Shown here: piece by piece, positions 13,123-23,900 of the stretch
Layout: each line of letters starts with the position of its first letter
Position numbering within the stretch: position 1 is the first letter of the stretch
Source: Capra hircus
Taxonomy: Eukaryota > Chordata > Mammalia > Artiodactyla > Bovidae
Assembly: GCF_001704415.2 (NCBI RefSeq)
Contig: NC_030821.1
Coordinates: 35,261,210 to 35,325,209, forward strand
DNA: 64,000 nucleotides
Reading direction: 5' to 3'
Program-made: the position numbers and the translations under genes
Notes under the pieces: model-generated
Seen by the model: only the letters and a program-made list of their open reading frames with translations
Told to the model about the DNA's origin: nothing
Databases searched by the model: none

Positions 13123-13343
13123 GTGTGTGTATGTGTGTGTGTTAGTCGCTCAGTTGTGTCCGACTCTTTGCGACCCTATAGATTGTAGCCCATCAGGCTC
13201 CTCTGTCCGTGGGGTTCTCCAGGCAAGAATACTGGATTGGGTTGCCATTTCCTTCTCCAGGAGATCTTCCCGACCCAGGGATTGAACCCTGGTCTCCTGC
13301 ATTACAGGTGGATGCTTTACCATCCGAGCTACTAGGGAAGCCC
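13123..13343 (-). mobile_element. Bov-tA SINE inside BovB
   Basis: Antisense Bov-tA with its tRNA-like head at the right (gctactagggaagccc) and a (GT)n tail at the left. Perfect 11-bp TSDs (atgaacaactt), 13112-13122 and 13344-13354, both in BovB sequence. Confidence 0.95.
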
Positions 13344-13848
13344 ATGAACAACTTAGACAGTATATTAAAAAGCAGAGACATTACTTTGCCAACAAAGGTC
13401 CATCTAGTCAAAGCTATGGTTTTTCCAGTAGTTATGTATGGATGTGAGAGCTGGACTATAAAGAAAGCTGAGCACCAAAGAACTGATGCTTTTGAACTAT
13501 GGTGCTGGAGAAGACTCTTGAAGAGTCTCTTGGACTGCAAGGAGATCCAACCATTCTGTCCTAAAGGAAATCATCCCTGAATATTTATTGGAAGGACTGA
13601 TGCCTGAGCTGAAGCTCCAATACTGTGGCCACCTAACGCAAAGAACTGACTCACTGGAAAAGACCCTGATGCTGGGAAAGGTTGAAGGCAGGAGGAGAAG
13701 GAGACGACAGAGGATGAGATGGTTGGATGTCACCGACTGGATGGACATGAGTCTGAGCAAGCTCCAGAAGTTGGTGATGGACAGGAAAGTCTGGCCACAG
13801 TCCATGGGGTCTCAAAGAGTCGGACACGACTGAGAGACAACTGAACTG

Positions 13849-14389
13849 ATGGTTACTCCAGACTTTACATGGACGCTGATGTGATTTGTCCACAGTTGGG
13901 CAGTGCTAACTTTGAATATTAGTCCAGGATATCTGGTGTGTGTGAATAAAACAAGGAGAAGTCAGAAAGAAAACAGACTGAAAATTATATATAACATAGT
14001 GCCAAAGTGACAAAAGGGAAGGAAGTGGAGGAATTGTGTGCCATGAGAGACAGAAGTGTTAACTTTATACTTTCCGTGATCAGGAAACCTTGTCAAATAA
14101 ACGGACTTTTTAGCAGGAAACAACAACAGGTGGGAAATTAGTATCATGTCACAGTGAAGCTTGGAATATCAAAAACTCAAATTTCAGGTCTTCAGTTGCA
14201 AGTTGTTTGTGACGAAACACGTCGAACTACCCCCTCTGAGTCTGCCTTCTAGTTGTGAAAGGAAAGTAATACTACAAACTTCGTAGGCTCGTGACAAGGC
14301 AATAATCAGCAAGGAAATTAACGCGAATTCAGAGTTCTATTAAGAATTTTAACCACTGGCTCAGACTGGGAAACGAACTGTGGGAAAGG
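13849..14389. other. Region upstream of the MED30 promoter
   Basis: No repeat or gene recognised; base composition shifts from AT-rich to GC-rich toward 14390. Distal regulatory sites could lie here, but none can be named. Confidence 0.45.
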
Positions 14390-14723
14390 CCACCTGCCTT
14401 CCACCGTGCACACCGCCCCCTCTGTCTGGAGTGCACCCGGTGATTGGCTGCTCAACACGTCCGACCCGACCCGCCCGCGCGTCCAGTCCAATCCCAGTCG
14501 TCCTTGAACCACAGGTTCCCAGGGACCAGCCGAGTGGGCGGGCCCTGTGACGTCTGACGGCGCGCCACGTCACCGTGGCGGAAGTGGCGGCCGCTGTTTT
14601 GAAATCAGACCGCCCGAGTCTCACAAGCTCCTACTTAAGCCGAGGCCTGAGGTCGAGCAGCGTCGGGGGGACATCCCCGACACCTATCCTCCAGCCCTGC
14701 TGACCTGACGCCGCTGCCACGCC
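14390..14723 (+). promoter_or_regulatory. MED30: MED30 CpG-island promoter and 5' UTR
   Basis: CpG-rich block reaching into intron 1 (to about 15010), with no TATA box. Visible sites: an inverted CCAAT box (ATTGG 14443-14447), a CCAAT box (14488-14492), a GC box GGGCGG (14536-14541), a CRE-like TGACGTCT (14548-14555), CACGTCAC (14566-14573) and an ETS-type CGGAAGTG (14579-14586). The start of transcription is not visible; I infer it lies between about 14590 and 14700. This is the usual layout of a broadly expressed housekeeping gene. Confidence 0.8.
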
Positions 14724-14900
14724 ATGTCCACCCCTCCGTTGGCGGCGTCGGGGATGGCGCCCGGGCCCTTCGCCGGGCCCCAGGCCCAGCAGGCGGCCCG
14801 AGAGGTTAACACTGCATCGCTCTGCCGAATCGGGCAGGAGACGGTCCAAGACATCGTGTACCGCACCATGGAGATCTTCCAGCTCCTGAGGAACATGCAG
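14724..14900 (+). CDS. MED30: MED30 coding exon 1
   Basis: 59 codons, from ATG at 14724 to CAG at 14898-14900, followed by the GT donor gtggga at 14901. It encodes the low-complexity Pro/Ala N-terminus and the first helix, ending ...FQLLRNMQ. GC-rich, inside the CpG island. Reading past the donor would stay open to about 15177, but that extension is intronic and ends in unrelated residues. Confidence 0.96.
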
Positions 14901-17900
14901 GTGGGAAGGAGGGCGGGCCCCGCTCCGGGGCGTGCTTGGAGAAAGCGAGGGGCTTCTGAGAGGGAAGGAGCAGCTGGTTTAATTGTTACCTGGGGTCCCT
15001 CGGCGTCGATGCGGCGGCCCTGGGCAATCCACGAGTATGGGGTCGCCCCCATTTACATTCAGAAGTGTTCCCCGATAAAGTGTCTGTCCCCAAGATGTGA
15101 AGGTGATGTTTTGCAGACCAGATTTCTGAAAAGGATGAAGCCGCATTTTCTAGATTCCACCAGGTTCTGTAGGCTCTAGGCGAACTCTTGTATCTTTCAA
15201 GGTATAGGTGGGCCTCACTCCTCCACGCTCTTTGGGTTATTTTAATCTCATATTTTTCCACAGAATACTTTGTGATGGTTCAAGGAGTTGAATTCAGATT
15301 CTGCTAACCATTTTTGCTAAACAGCTTTATTTTGGTATAACTGATTCCCAATACAATGCATTTATTCAAAGTTTTGACACGTGTACTTGTGAAACCAACG
15401 TCCGTCACCCCACAGTTCCCTCTGTGGAGAAGTGAGCACATTCTCGTGTCCCTTTTAAATCTTTACTTCTGGCTCTCCATCCACAGGCAGTCTCTCTTTT
15501 GCTTTCTGGCATCATAGCTAGTTGGCATTTTCTAGAGTTTCATACACATGAAATCATACACTATGATTGGTGGGGGGGCGCGGATCTGGCTTCTTTCACT
15601 CAACAAATATCAATAGGTCATTCCTTTTCATTGCTGAACAGTATTCTATTGTATGAATATATCACAATTAGTGTATCTGTTGATGGCCATTTGGTTTGTA
15701 TCCACTTTGGAGCTATTATAAATAATACTTCTGAGTGTTCAGCTACAAATGTTTATGTGAACATGTGTTTCATTTCTCTTGAGTAGGTAGATGCCTAGGC
15801 ATGGAATTTCTGGGTTATGAGGGAAATGACTGATTACCATTTTAAGAAACTTTTCCAAAAGTTTCCTCGTCCTTGCCAGTAGTTGTTAGTGTCTTTCTTT
15901 TTCCTTTTTTTTGGAATTGTATGTCTTTCTGTTTCATCAGTACTTTCTCCCAGCCTGTGGCATGTCTTTTTATTCTCTTCACATTGTCTTTTGAAGAACA
16001 GATATTTTAAATTTTGATGAAATCCAATTTATTGATTTGTCCTTTTACAGATTTTGGGTTTTGGTGCCATACTCTTTCCCTAACCCAAAGATTTCTTATG
16101 TTTTCTTCTGAAGTTTTATAGTCTTAGGTTTTACATTTAGGTCTATGATCCACATGGAGTTACTTTCTTAAAATAATGATAGATATGGATCTGTCTTTTT
16201 TTTTTTTTTTTTTTTTGCATTTGGATATCATGTCATTCCAGCACCATTTTCCTATTTTACTAACCCATTTTTAAGGCTTATCTTACTACTGTGTGATGTG
16301 GATATCATTCTTGTTTTATGGATGAGGATTCTATGGCTCTGAGAGGTGAAATGACAGAGGTGATAGTCAGTGTAGGGTAAATTTGAAACCAGGTCCTCAG
16401 ACGCTTAGAACTTTGAAACTGTTATTTCAGCTGGTACACTAAATAAGTGTTTAGTTGTGTTTTATTGCCTTTTTAAATAAAATGGTTGGGGTATTTTTCC
16501 TCTTGATTCTAGAAGTAGTACAACTGTACGGAAATATTGTAAGACCCTGTTAATAAGCCACTGTGAGATAAAAAGGGAATCCAAGAGGAGATATGAAATC
16601 TTTGGCAATTATTTTAAAAATTTACAGATTAAAATGTAAAATGATTAAAATACAAATTAAATGCTCTCTCAGAATTTAGCAATTATTTATTTTTAAGCTG
16701 CTGTATTGGACTAGTAGAGCTAATAGCTAACATGTATCAAATACTTTCCTTAGTCAGGTACATTGTTATAATAACAGTTCTAAGAAGTATTTTTATCTCT
16801 ATTTTACAATTAAGGAAACTGAGACTTAAAGAAAGTAGAATTTACTCAACATCATGTAGGACTGGTAGCTTTTTCTACTAACCTCTTTATTATACTAACT
16901 TGCTATCAACAGTTTATATTATGAACAGAGAGCTAATACACATCCATGACTGACAGTGAAAGAACTGAACTCTCAAAAGATACTATCAATAACTAGATTA
17001 CATGTGGACATATATTCAAAGCCAATTTGTAAGGACTACAATAACTATTCCTTTGTGCTTGTGAATTCTGTGTTTTAACTCACTAAGACCCTTTGGGCCA
17101 TATCATCATCGGCTGTAAATTAAGCAACAGTGTGCTCCTTAATTTATAGAAAGCTGGGAGGAGAAGTGATACAAACAAGACTACATATAAACTATTTGTT
17201 AATACATTTTTAAGTTCAAATTTTTAAAATTACCTTCTTTATTATTAATCCAGAAGCATGACGTGCCATAAATACCAACTTCTGAGGTTATTTCTGAGCA
17301 TTGGTTTTAGAGAAGTCCGTCTTTATTAGTTGTCCTTTAGCCTCTTGAGAATCTGATGGAAACTATAGGCTCTCTTCTGAGAAGACTGCACATATAAAGA
17401 AACATTCTGAATAAAATTTCATGGGGCTAACAGATGTCTCCCTCCAAATCACTAGAACCTAGGTTGATTCACTGCATGGAAAAGTATTGCTTTGGTTCTA
17501 TTTGTTATGCTTTAAATCTTACCTTTTTTAAAAAAATATAAAATATATTCTGAATTCAGAAATGAAAAGGGACATTACAGTGAACATTCCTCCTCCTCTG
17601 CTACCTGTCTAACCTCTCTCCCCAGTTCATTTCAGTCACTCAGTCATGTCTGATTCTTTGCGACCCCATTGAATGCAGCATGCCAGGCTTCCCTGTCCAT
17701 CACCAGTTCCCGGAGCTTGCTCAAACTCATGTGCATCCAGTCGGTGATGCCATCCAACCATCTCATCCTCTGTCGTCCCCTTCTTCTCCTACCTTCAGTC
17801 TTTCCCAGCATCAGGGGAATGAGTGAGTCAGTTCTTCATATCAGGTGACCAAACTATTGGAGTTTCAGCTTCAGCATCAGTCCTTCCAGTGAGTATTCAG

Positions 17901-20900
17901 GACTGATTTCCTTTAGGATGGACTGGTTGGATCTCCATGCAGATGATCCTTGGATCATGTTTATTCAGTTCAGTTCAGTTGCTCAGTCGTGTCCGACTCT
18001 TTGCGACCCCATGAATCGCAGCACGCCAGGCCTCCCTGTCCATCACCAACTCCCAGAGTTCACTCAGACTCGTGTCCATCGGGTCAGTGATGCCATCCAG
18101 CCATCTCATCCTCTGTCATCCCCTAATCGTCCTGCCCCCAATCCCTCCCAGCATCAGAGTCTTTTCCATTGAGTCAACTCTTCGCATGAGGTGGCCAAAG
18201 TACTTGAGTTGCAGCTTCAGCATCATTCCTTCCAAAGAAATCCCAGGGCTGATCTCCTTCAGAATGGACTGGTTGGATCTCCTTGCAGTCCATGGGATTC
18301 TCAAGAGTCTTCTCCAACACCACAGTTCAAAAGCATCAATTCTTTTGTGCTCAGCTTTTAAATACAAAACATACTCTTACACATGTGTACTATACTAAAT
18401 AGAGATAGAAATGTGCGTATGACTCTTTGTGACCCCATGAATCGCAGCACGCCAGGCCTCCCTGTCCATGACCAACTCCCGGAGTTCACTCAAACTCATG
18501 TCCATCGAGTCAGTGATGCCATCCAGCCATCTCATCCTCTGTCGTCCCCTTCTCCTGCTGCCCCCAATACCTCCCAGCATCAGAGTCTTTTCCAATGAGT
18601 CAACTCTTCGCATGAGGTGGCCAAAGTATTGGAGTTTCAGCTTTAGCATCAGTCCCTCCAGTGAACACCCAGGACTGGTCTCCTTTAGAATGGACTGGTT
18701 GGATCTCCTTGCAGTCCAAGGGATTCTCAAGAGTCTTCTCCAACACCACAGTTCAAAAGCATCAATTCTTTGGTGCTCAGCTTTCTTCACAGTCCAATTC
18801 TCACATCCACACATGACCACTGGAAAAACCATAGCCTTGACTAGATGGACCTTTGTTGGCCAAGTAATGTCTCTGCTTTTGAATATGCTATCTAGGTTGA
18901 TCATAACTTTCCTTCCAAGAAGTAAGCGTCTTTTAATTTCACGGCTGCAATCACCATCTGCAGTGATTCTGGAGCCCCCAAAATAAACTCTGACACTGCT
19001 TCCACTGTTTCCCCATCTACTTCCATGAAGTGATGGGACCAGATGCCATGATCTTCATTTTCTGAATGTTGAGCTTTAAGCCAGGCTTTTCACTCTCTTC
19101 TTTCACTTTCATCAAGGGGCTCTTTAGCTCCTCTTCACTTTGTCAGAAGGGTGGTGTCATCTGCATATCTGAGGTTATTGATATTTCTCCTGGCAATCTT
19201 GATTCCAGCTTGTGTCTCTTCCAGCCCAGCACAAAACTCAGCAGTGGTCATAGGACAGGAAAAGGTCAGTTTTCATTCCAATCCCAAAGAAAGGCAATAC
19301 CAAGGAATGCTCAAACTACCACACAATTGCACTCGTCTCACATGCCAGTAAAGTAATGCTCAAAATTCTCCAAGCCAGGCTTCAGCAATACGTGAACCGT
19401 GAACTTCTAAAGCTGGTTTTAGAAAAGGCAGAGGACCCAGAGATCAAATTGCCAACATCTGCTGGATCATCGAAAAAGCAAGAGAGTTCCAGAAAAATAT
19501 CTATTTCTGCTTTATTGACTATGCCAAAGCCTTTGACTGTGTGGATCACAATAAACTGTGGACAGTTCTGAAAGAGATGGGAATACCAGACCACCTGACC
19601 TGCCTCTTGAGAAATCTGTATGCAGGTCAGGAAGCAACAGTTAGAACTAGATATGGAACAACAGACTGTTTCCAAATAGGAAAAGGAGTACGTCAAGGCT
19701 GTACATTGTCACCCTGCTTATTTAACTTCTATGCAGAGTACATCATGAGTATCTTCTAGTCTTTATTAAATACAAAATATAGGCAAAGTGTATAGTATCT
19801 ACAATGTAGGTACAAAAAAATGTAGTACCATAATAGTACAAAAAAATGTGATACCATAATAAAGGTATAGCCTGCTTCTGTATGTAAAGTGTAATTATTA
19901 TATTTCTTATTGTCACCCAAACAAGAAAGCAGTGACCCTTTGAAAATTTTTTCTTATTTTTTAATGTTTTGAAAGTTCATAAATTGAAAGATCATGAGAA
20001 ATCCCACATAGTATTGTGGAGGGTGAACTCTCAATGCTTTTGTCCTTTAAACTGTTTTCACTAATTGAGTCTTTGATACTTTAACCCTTCTCTTTGAGAT
20101 ATCATGTGCAGAATGTTTTAATGCTTGAAAATTTCCAAAAATCCTAATATTATAAAAAACTAATTTCAAAGAATTTTAAAAGATCCATCTCCTTAAGTTA
20201 TAAACCATAACATTATAGGAAATTTAGAAATGAGATAAAAGAAGAAAATCAATTATTAAGCCTATCTTCCTATTACATCTTTTATGAACTATTATTACCT
20301 TTTAATAACTATATATATATATAACTACGTATATGCCTTTGGTCTTTTTTTTTTCCCCCTCCGTATTTATGGTTTTACCTACTTGGAACAATAGTGGCTC
20401 TTATTTTCTTTCTTCTCTGAACACTGTATCAGGCTTTTTTTGATTCCTACCTCAGCTGTTTAGAAAAGAAAAAAAGGATGAAGTGAGGTTTAGAAAAGAC
20501 TGGATTGATCTTCTAGCTATTAGACATTAGTTGGACTTTTGATTTTAAGTCACTTTATAATCCCTACGATAAGTGTATGAATTAGTGATTTTAATGAAAT
20601 TACCTTGTATACTAGAAACCATGGTACAAACTTTGTTAATTCTAGTTTTAGGATAATTTCACAGATCAAATTGTGGGAATAAAATATTGTAAAGATGTAC
20701 ACAGATAGGAAGATTTTGTAAGTTTCAGCACTGCACAAAATGTGCATTTAGTTGTAAGTAGTAGTCAGTTTTTCCATTTACGTGTGATTTTTGTCATTTC
20801 AGTATGTATCTTGGCTTCTTTTGGTAAAATTCCTGAATTAAAAATATATAAGCATCCAAGACAGTTATGATCGTAGCAGTTATTTGCAATAATTTATTAA

Positions 20901-23900
20901 TAATTTTCAAGTACAGATTGATTTGTTACTATATATTGCCTGCTATTGATTTCTTTTTAAAGTAAAACTTTTGGTGACAGCTTTATGTTTTAATGCATGC
21001 CTGCTGCTGCTGCTGCCGCTAAGTCACTTCAGTCGTATCCGACTCTGTGCGACCCCATAGACGGTAGCTCACCAGGCTCACTTGTCCCTGGGATTCTCCA
21101 GGCAAGAACACTGGAGTGGGTTGCCATCTTCTCCAACACGTGAAAGTGAAGTCGCTCAGTCGTGTCTGACTCTTAGCAACCCCATGGACTGCAGCCCACC
21201 AGGCTCCTATGTCCATGGCATTTTCCAGGCAAGAGTACTGGAGTGGGGTGCCATTGCCTTCTCTGAATGCATGTCTAGAGCATCTTAATTATAATAGTTA
21301 AGGTATCTTGAGATTGTTTTTGCAACAATAGCAGCATACTCTTCTTTTTCTTCTACTGAAAAGTCCTATCTTCATTTTTTTCCTTTTCTTCTTCTTTTCC
21401 TTAAAATTGTATTTTGAGTTGTTTGAATTCAGCTTCTGGTTGAGTTCAGCACCTTGCTGCTTTTACATTATCTTAAGTGATATTAAAATTGTATATTCTT
21501 TTTAGTTATAATATAAAGCTGTGGTATAAATATAATCAAAAGTGAGAGGCAGAAAGCATTTCAGCTGATCAGAAAGGCTTATCACAAAGTCTTATAGAAC
21601 TGCTTGACAGTATGCTAAGGAGCTAATTAATAAATGAGCATATATTACTGTTAAATTCTTAAAGTTGCACTTGATTCATTGTCAGGAACAGCTGGCTTTT
21701 ATGCATTGCTCAAAGACTGTTTCTGTTTGTTAGCTTTGCTTAAAGAAAATCTTGATTTTCATTACTTTATGTTTTGGGGTTTTTGTCCGAGAAGCTGCCA
21801 AATGGTGTCACTTACCATACTGGAACATACCAAGACCGGTTAGCAAAACTACAGGATCATCTTCGCCAACTTTCTATTCTCTTCAGGAAGCTGAGATTGG
21901 TCTATGATAAATGCAATGAAAACTGCGGAGGGATGGATCCCATTCCAGTGGAGGCAAGTTTTAGTGGTCAAGGGAGGGTGAATGTAAGAGGCTTAGGACA
22001 TTTGTAATTTTTTCCCTTTTTCTCTTCTATTTTCACAGTATTTCCAGATTTTGATCATACTGGTTTCACTTTTGACTAGAAAAGATGAAATTGTGAGATA
22101 TATGTGTGTGTGTATATATATAGAACTGTCTTTTCATGTTGATAATTTCTTGCAGACTTTAGCATCCAGGCTGATAGTGAATTTTTGTTGTTGGGGGAGA
22201 TTATCGGAGATTATCTGTGGCAACTTCTATTATTGCTCTCAGTGTCTCATTTTAATTAAGTCAGTGCATGATGTCTTAGTAGACATTTTAATAGTATTGT
22301 AAAATACTTTTACAGTGGTTTTCATGTAAGTTCTTTATGGATAAAAGGTTATAACCATTTTTTATCATTATTAAATTATCTTAGTAGAATCACTCTAGTT
22401 TTTAAATATATTTATTTAAGTTTAATCTTGGGTCATAGGTATATTTTAGTTAATCAGGTATACGGTTATTTTTATAGGTGGTCCTTTCCTATTGACAAGT
22501 GATAATCTCTGCCAGCAGAGGTAGCTGGTGGCAGGGAGTGGGGTTAGATGTTCTCTCACTCTATATAAAGAATAGTTTCATGTCATCAGTGCTTGCTTAT
22601 TTGAGTGAGCAGCATATATGGGGTGAACAGGGAAAGAGTAAACTGCAATACAGCCTGAAAAAAAAGTGGTCAGAGATGTGGAGGGTCAGAAATATGGTGG
22701 ACTCTGACAGAGGCTGCAGAAAAGTCAAGGAAAATAAGGAATGAAAACTGTCCAGCAGATTTTACTAGAGGAAATTTGTTGGTACATTTGGTCGGAGCTT
22801 TGGTGGAAAGATAGCAACAGAAGTCAGATCACAGTGAGCTGAAGATTAAACAGAAAGTAAGGAACTGAAGCCAAAAAGTGGATATCCATCTTTCAAGAAG
22901 CTTAGACTAAAAACAAAAGAAGAAAGCAGTAGGTGGTAGGAGGGATAGAGTTTGGGTCCCCGCCTCCCGCCCCTTCCAAATGGGAGAACTTGTTTAGATG
23001 AAAATGGAAGAAAACAGTCAGGTGAGGTCAGGGGAAATTAGGGAAGTCAGGAGGGCAGAGGAATCAGTGTACAGGAATGAAGACTAAATGTATTTGAGAT
23101 GAAGGATCACTGTCTGCATTTGGAGAGAGGAAAGGAAGAAAGTAGTTGTGGATGTAGGCAAATTTATATTTGTCCCAAGAATTCACAGAAGTTCGGCCAG
23201 ATTGATTACTGGTTATACTAGTTACTTACCTCTGTCCTATTCCTGCATTGGTGATATAAGATGGAAGAGACAAGCCTCTGGTGACTCTCTAAGGGGTTTC
23301 ATCAAACAAATGTCATCACAAATCTATACATATCTAATTATAATTCTGCTGGAAGTTTCATTGCTATATAAACTTTTTCTCTTACAAAAAAACTTTCTCC
23401 CAAATATAAGACATCTAGAAATCTACATAGACACTTTGATAACAAGTAAATCACAAGTATATTATATATGTCCATGAAGTTCCTTTCTTTCTAGTATAGA
23501 TCAAGGCAGCCTATTCTAGCTGAATGGACATAAAGTACTTAAGGGTAGGACTTGTATCTTATTTGGCATTATTTTTGCAGTGTCTGCTCACCCAGTGTCT
23601 GCAAATTAAATATTTGCTGATCGACTGAGTAGGACATTACTTAATTACATGTGACAACTAATTTTGCTAAAAGGACTGTTTTTCAAAAGAAACCCAAAAA
23701 GCAAATGTACAGAACTTATTGAAATGATATATACTTCTAATGCTTTTATTTTAGGCCATCACTTGAATTAAAATGTATTTTTGTACTGTTAAGATAAAAG
23801 TGTAAAATTGATCTTAATTGGATGATTATCTATGCCAGTATAATTGGAAATTGCGTGTCATATCTTTGACTTTTAACTTGTGTCTGTCACTCTCAGCAAC

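Larger units (their letters stand above)
12856..13848 (+). mobile_element. BovB LINE, second adjacent 3' copy
   Basis: Begins at the post-YADD region (gaaagtgaaaaagttggc) directly after the 3' end of the preceding copy, and reaches the 3' end near 13845. Interrupted by an A-rich insert (13051-13080) and by a Bov-tA SINE (13123-13343). Confidence 0.9.

Noticed and set aside
14724..15179. Open frame continuing from MED30 exon 1 into intron 1 (151 codons)
   Set aside because: A good GT donor follows codon 59, and the residues after it do not match MED30; the extension is open only because the island is GC-rich.
14318..15261. Several - strand frames across the CpG island
   Set aside because: They are antisense shadows of exon 1 and of GC-rich sequence, with Arg/Gly/Pro-rich composition and no domain.
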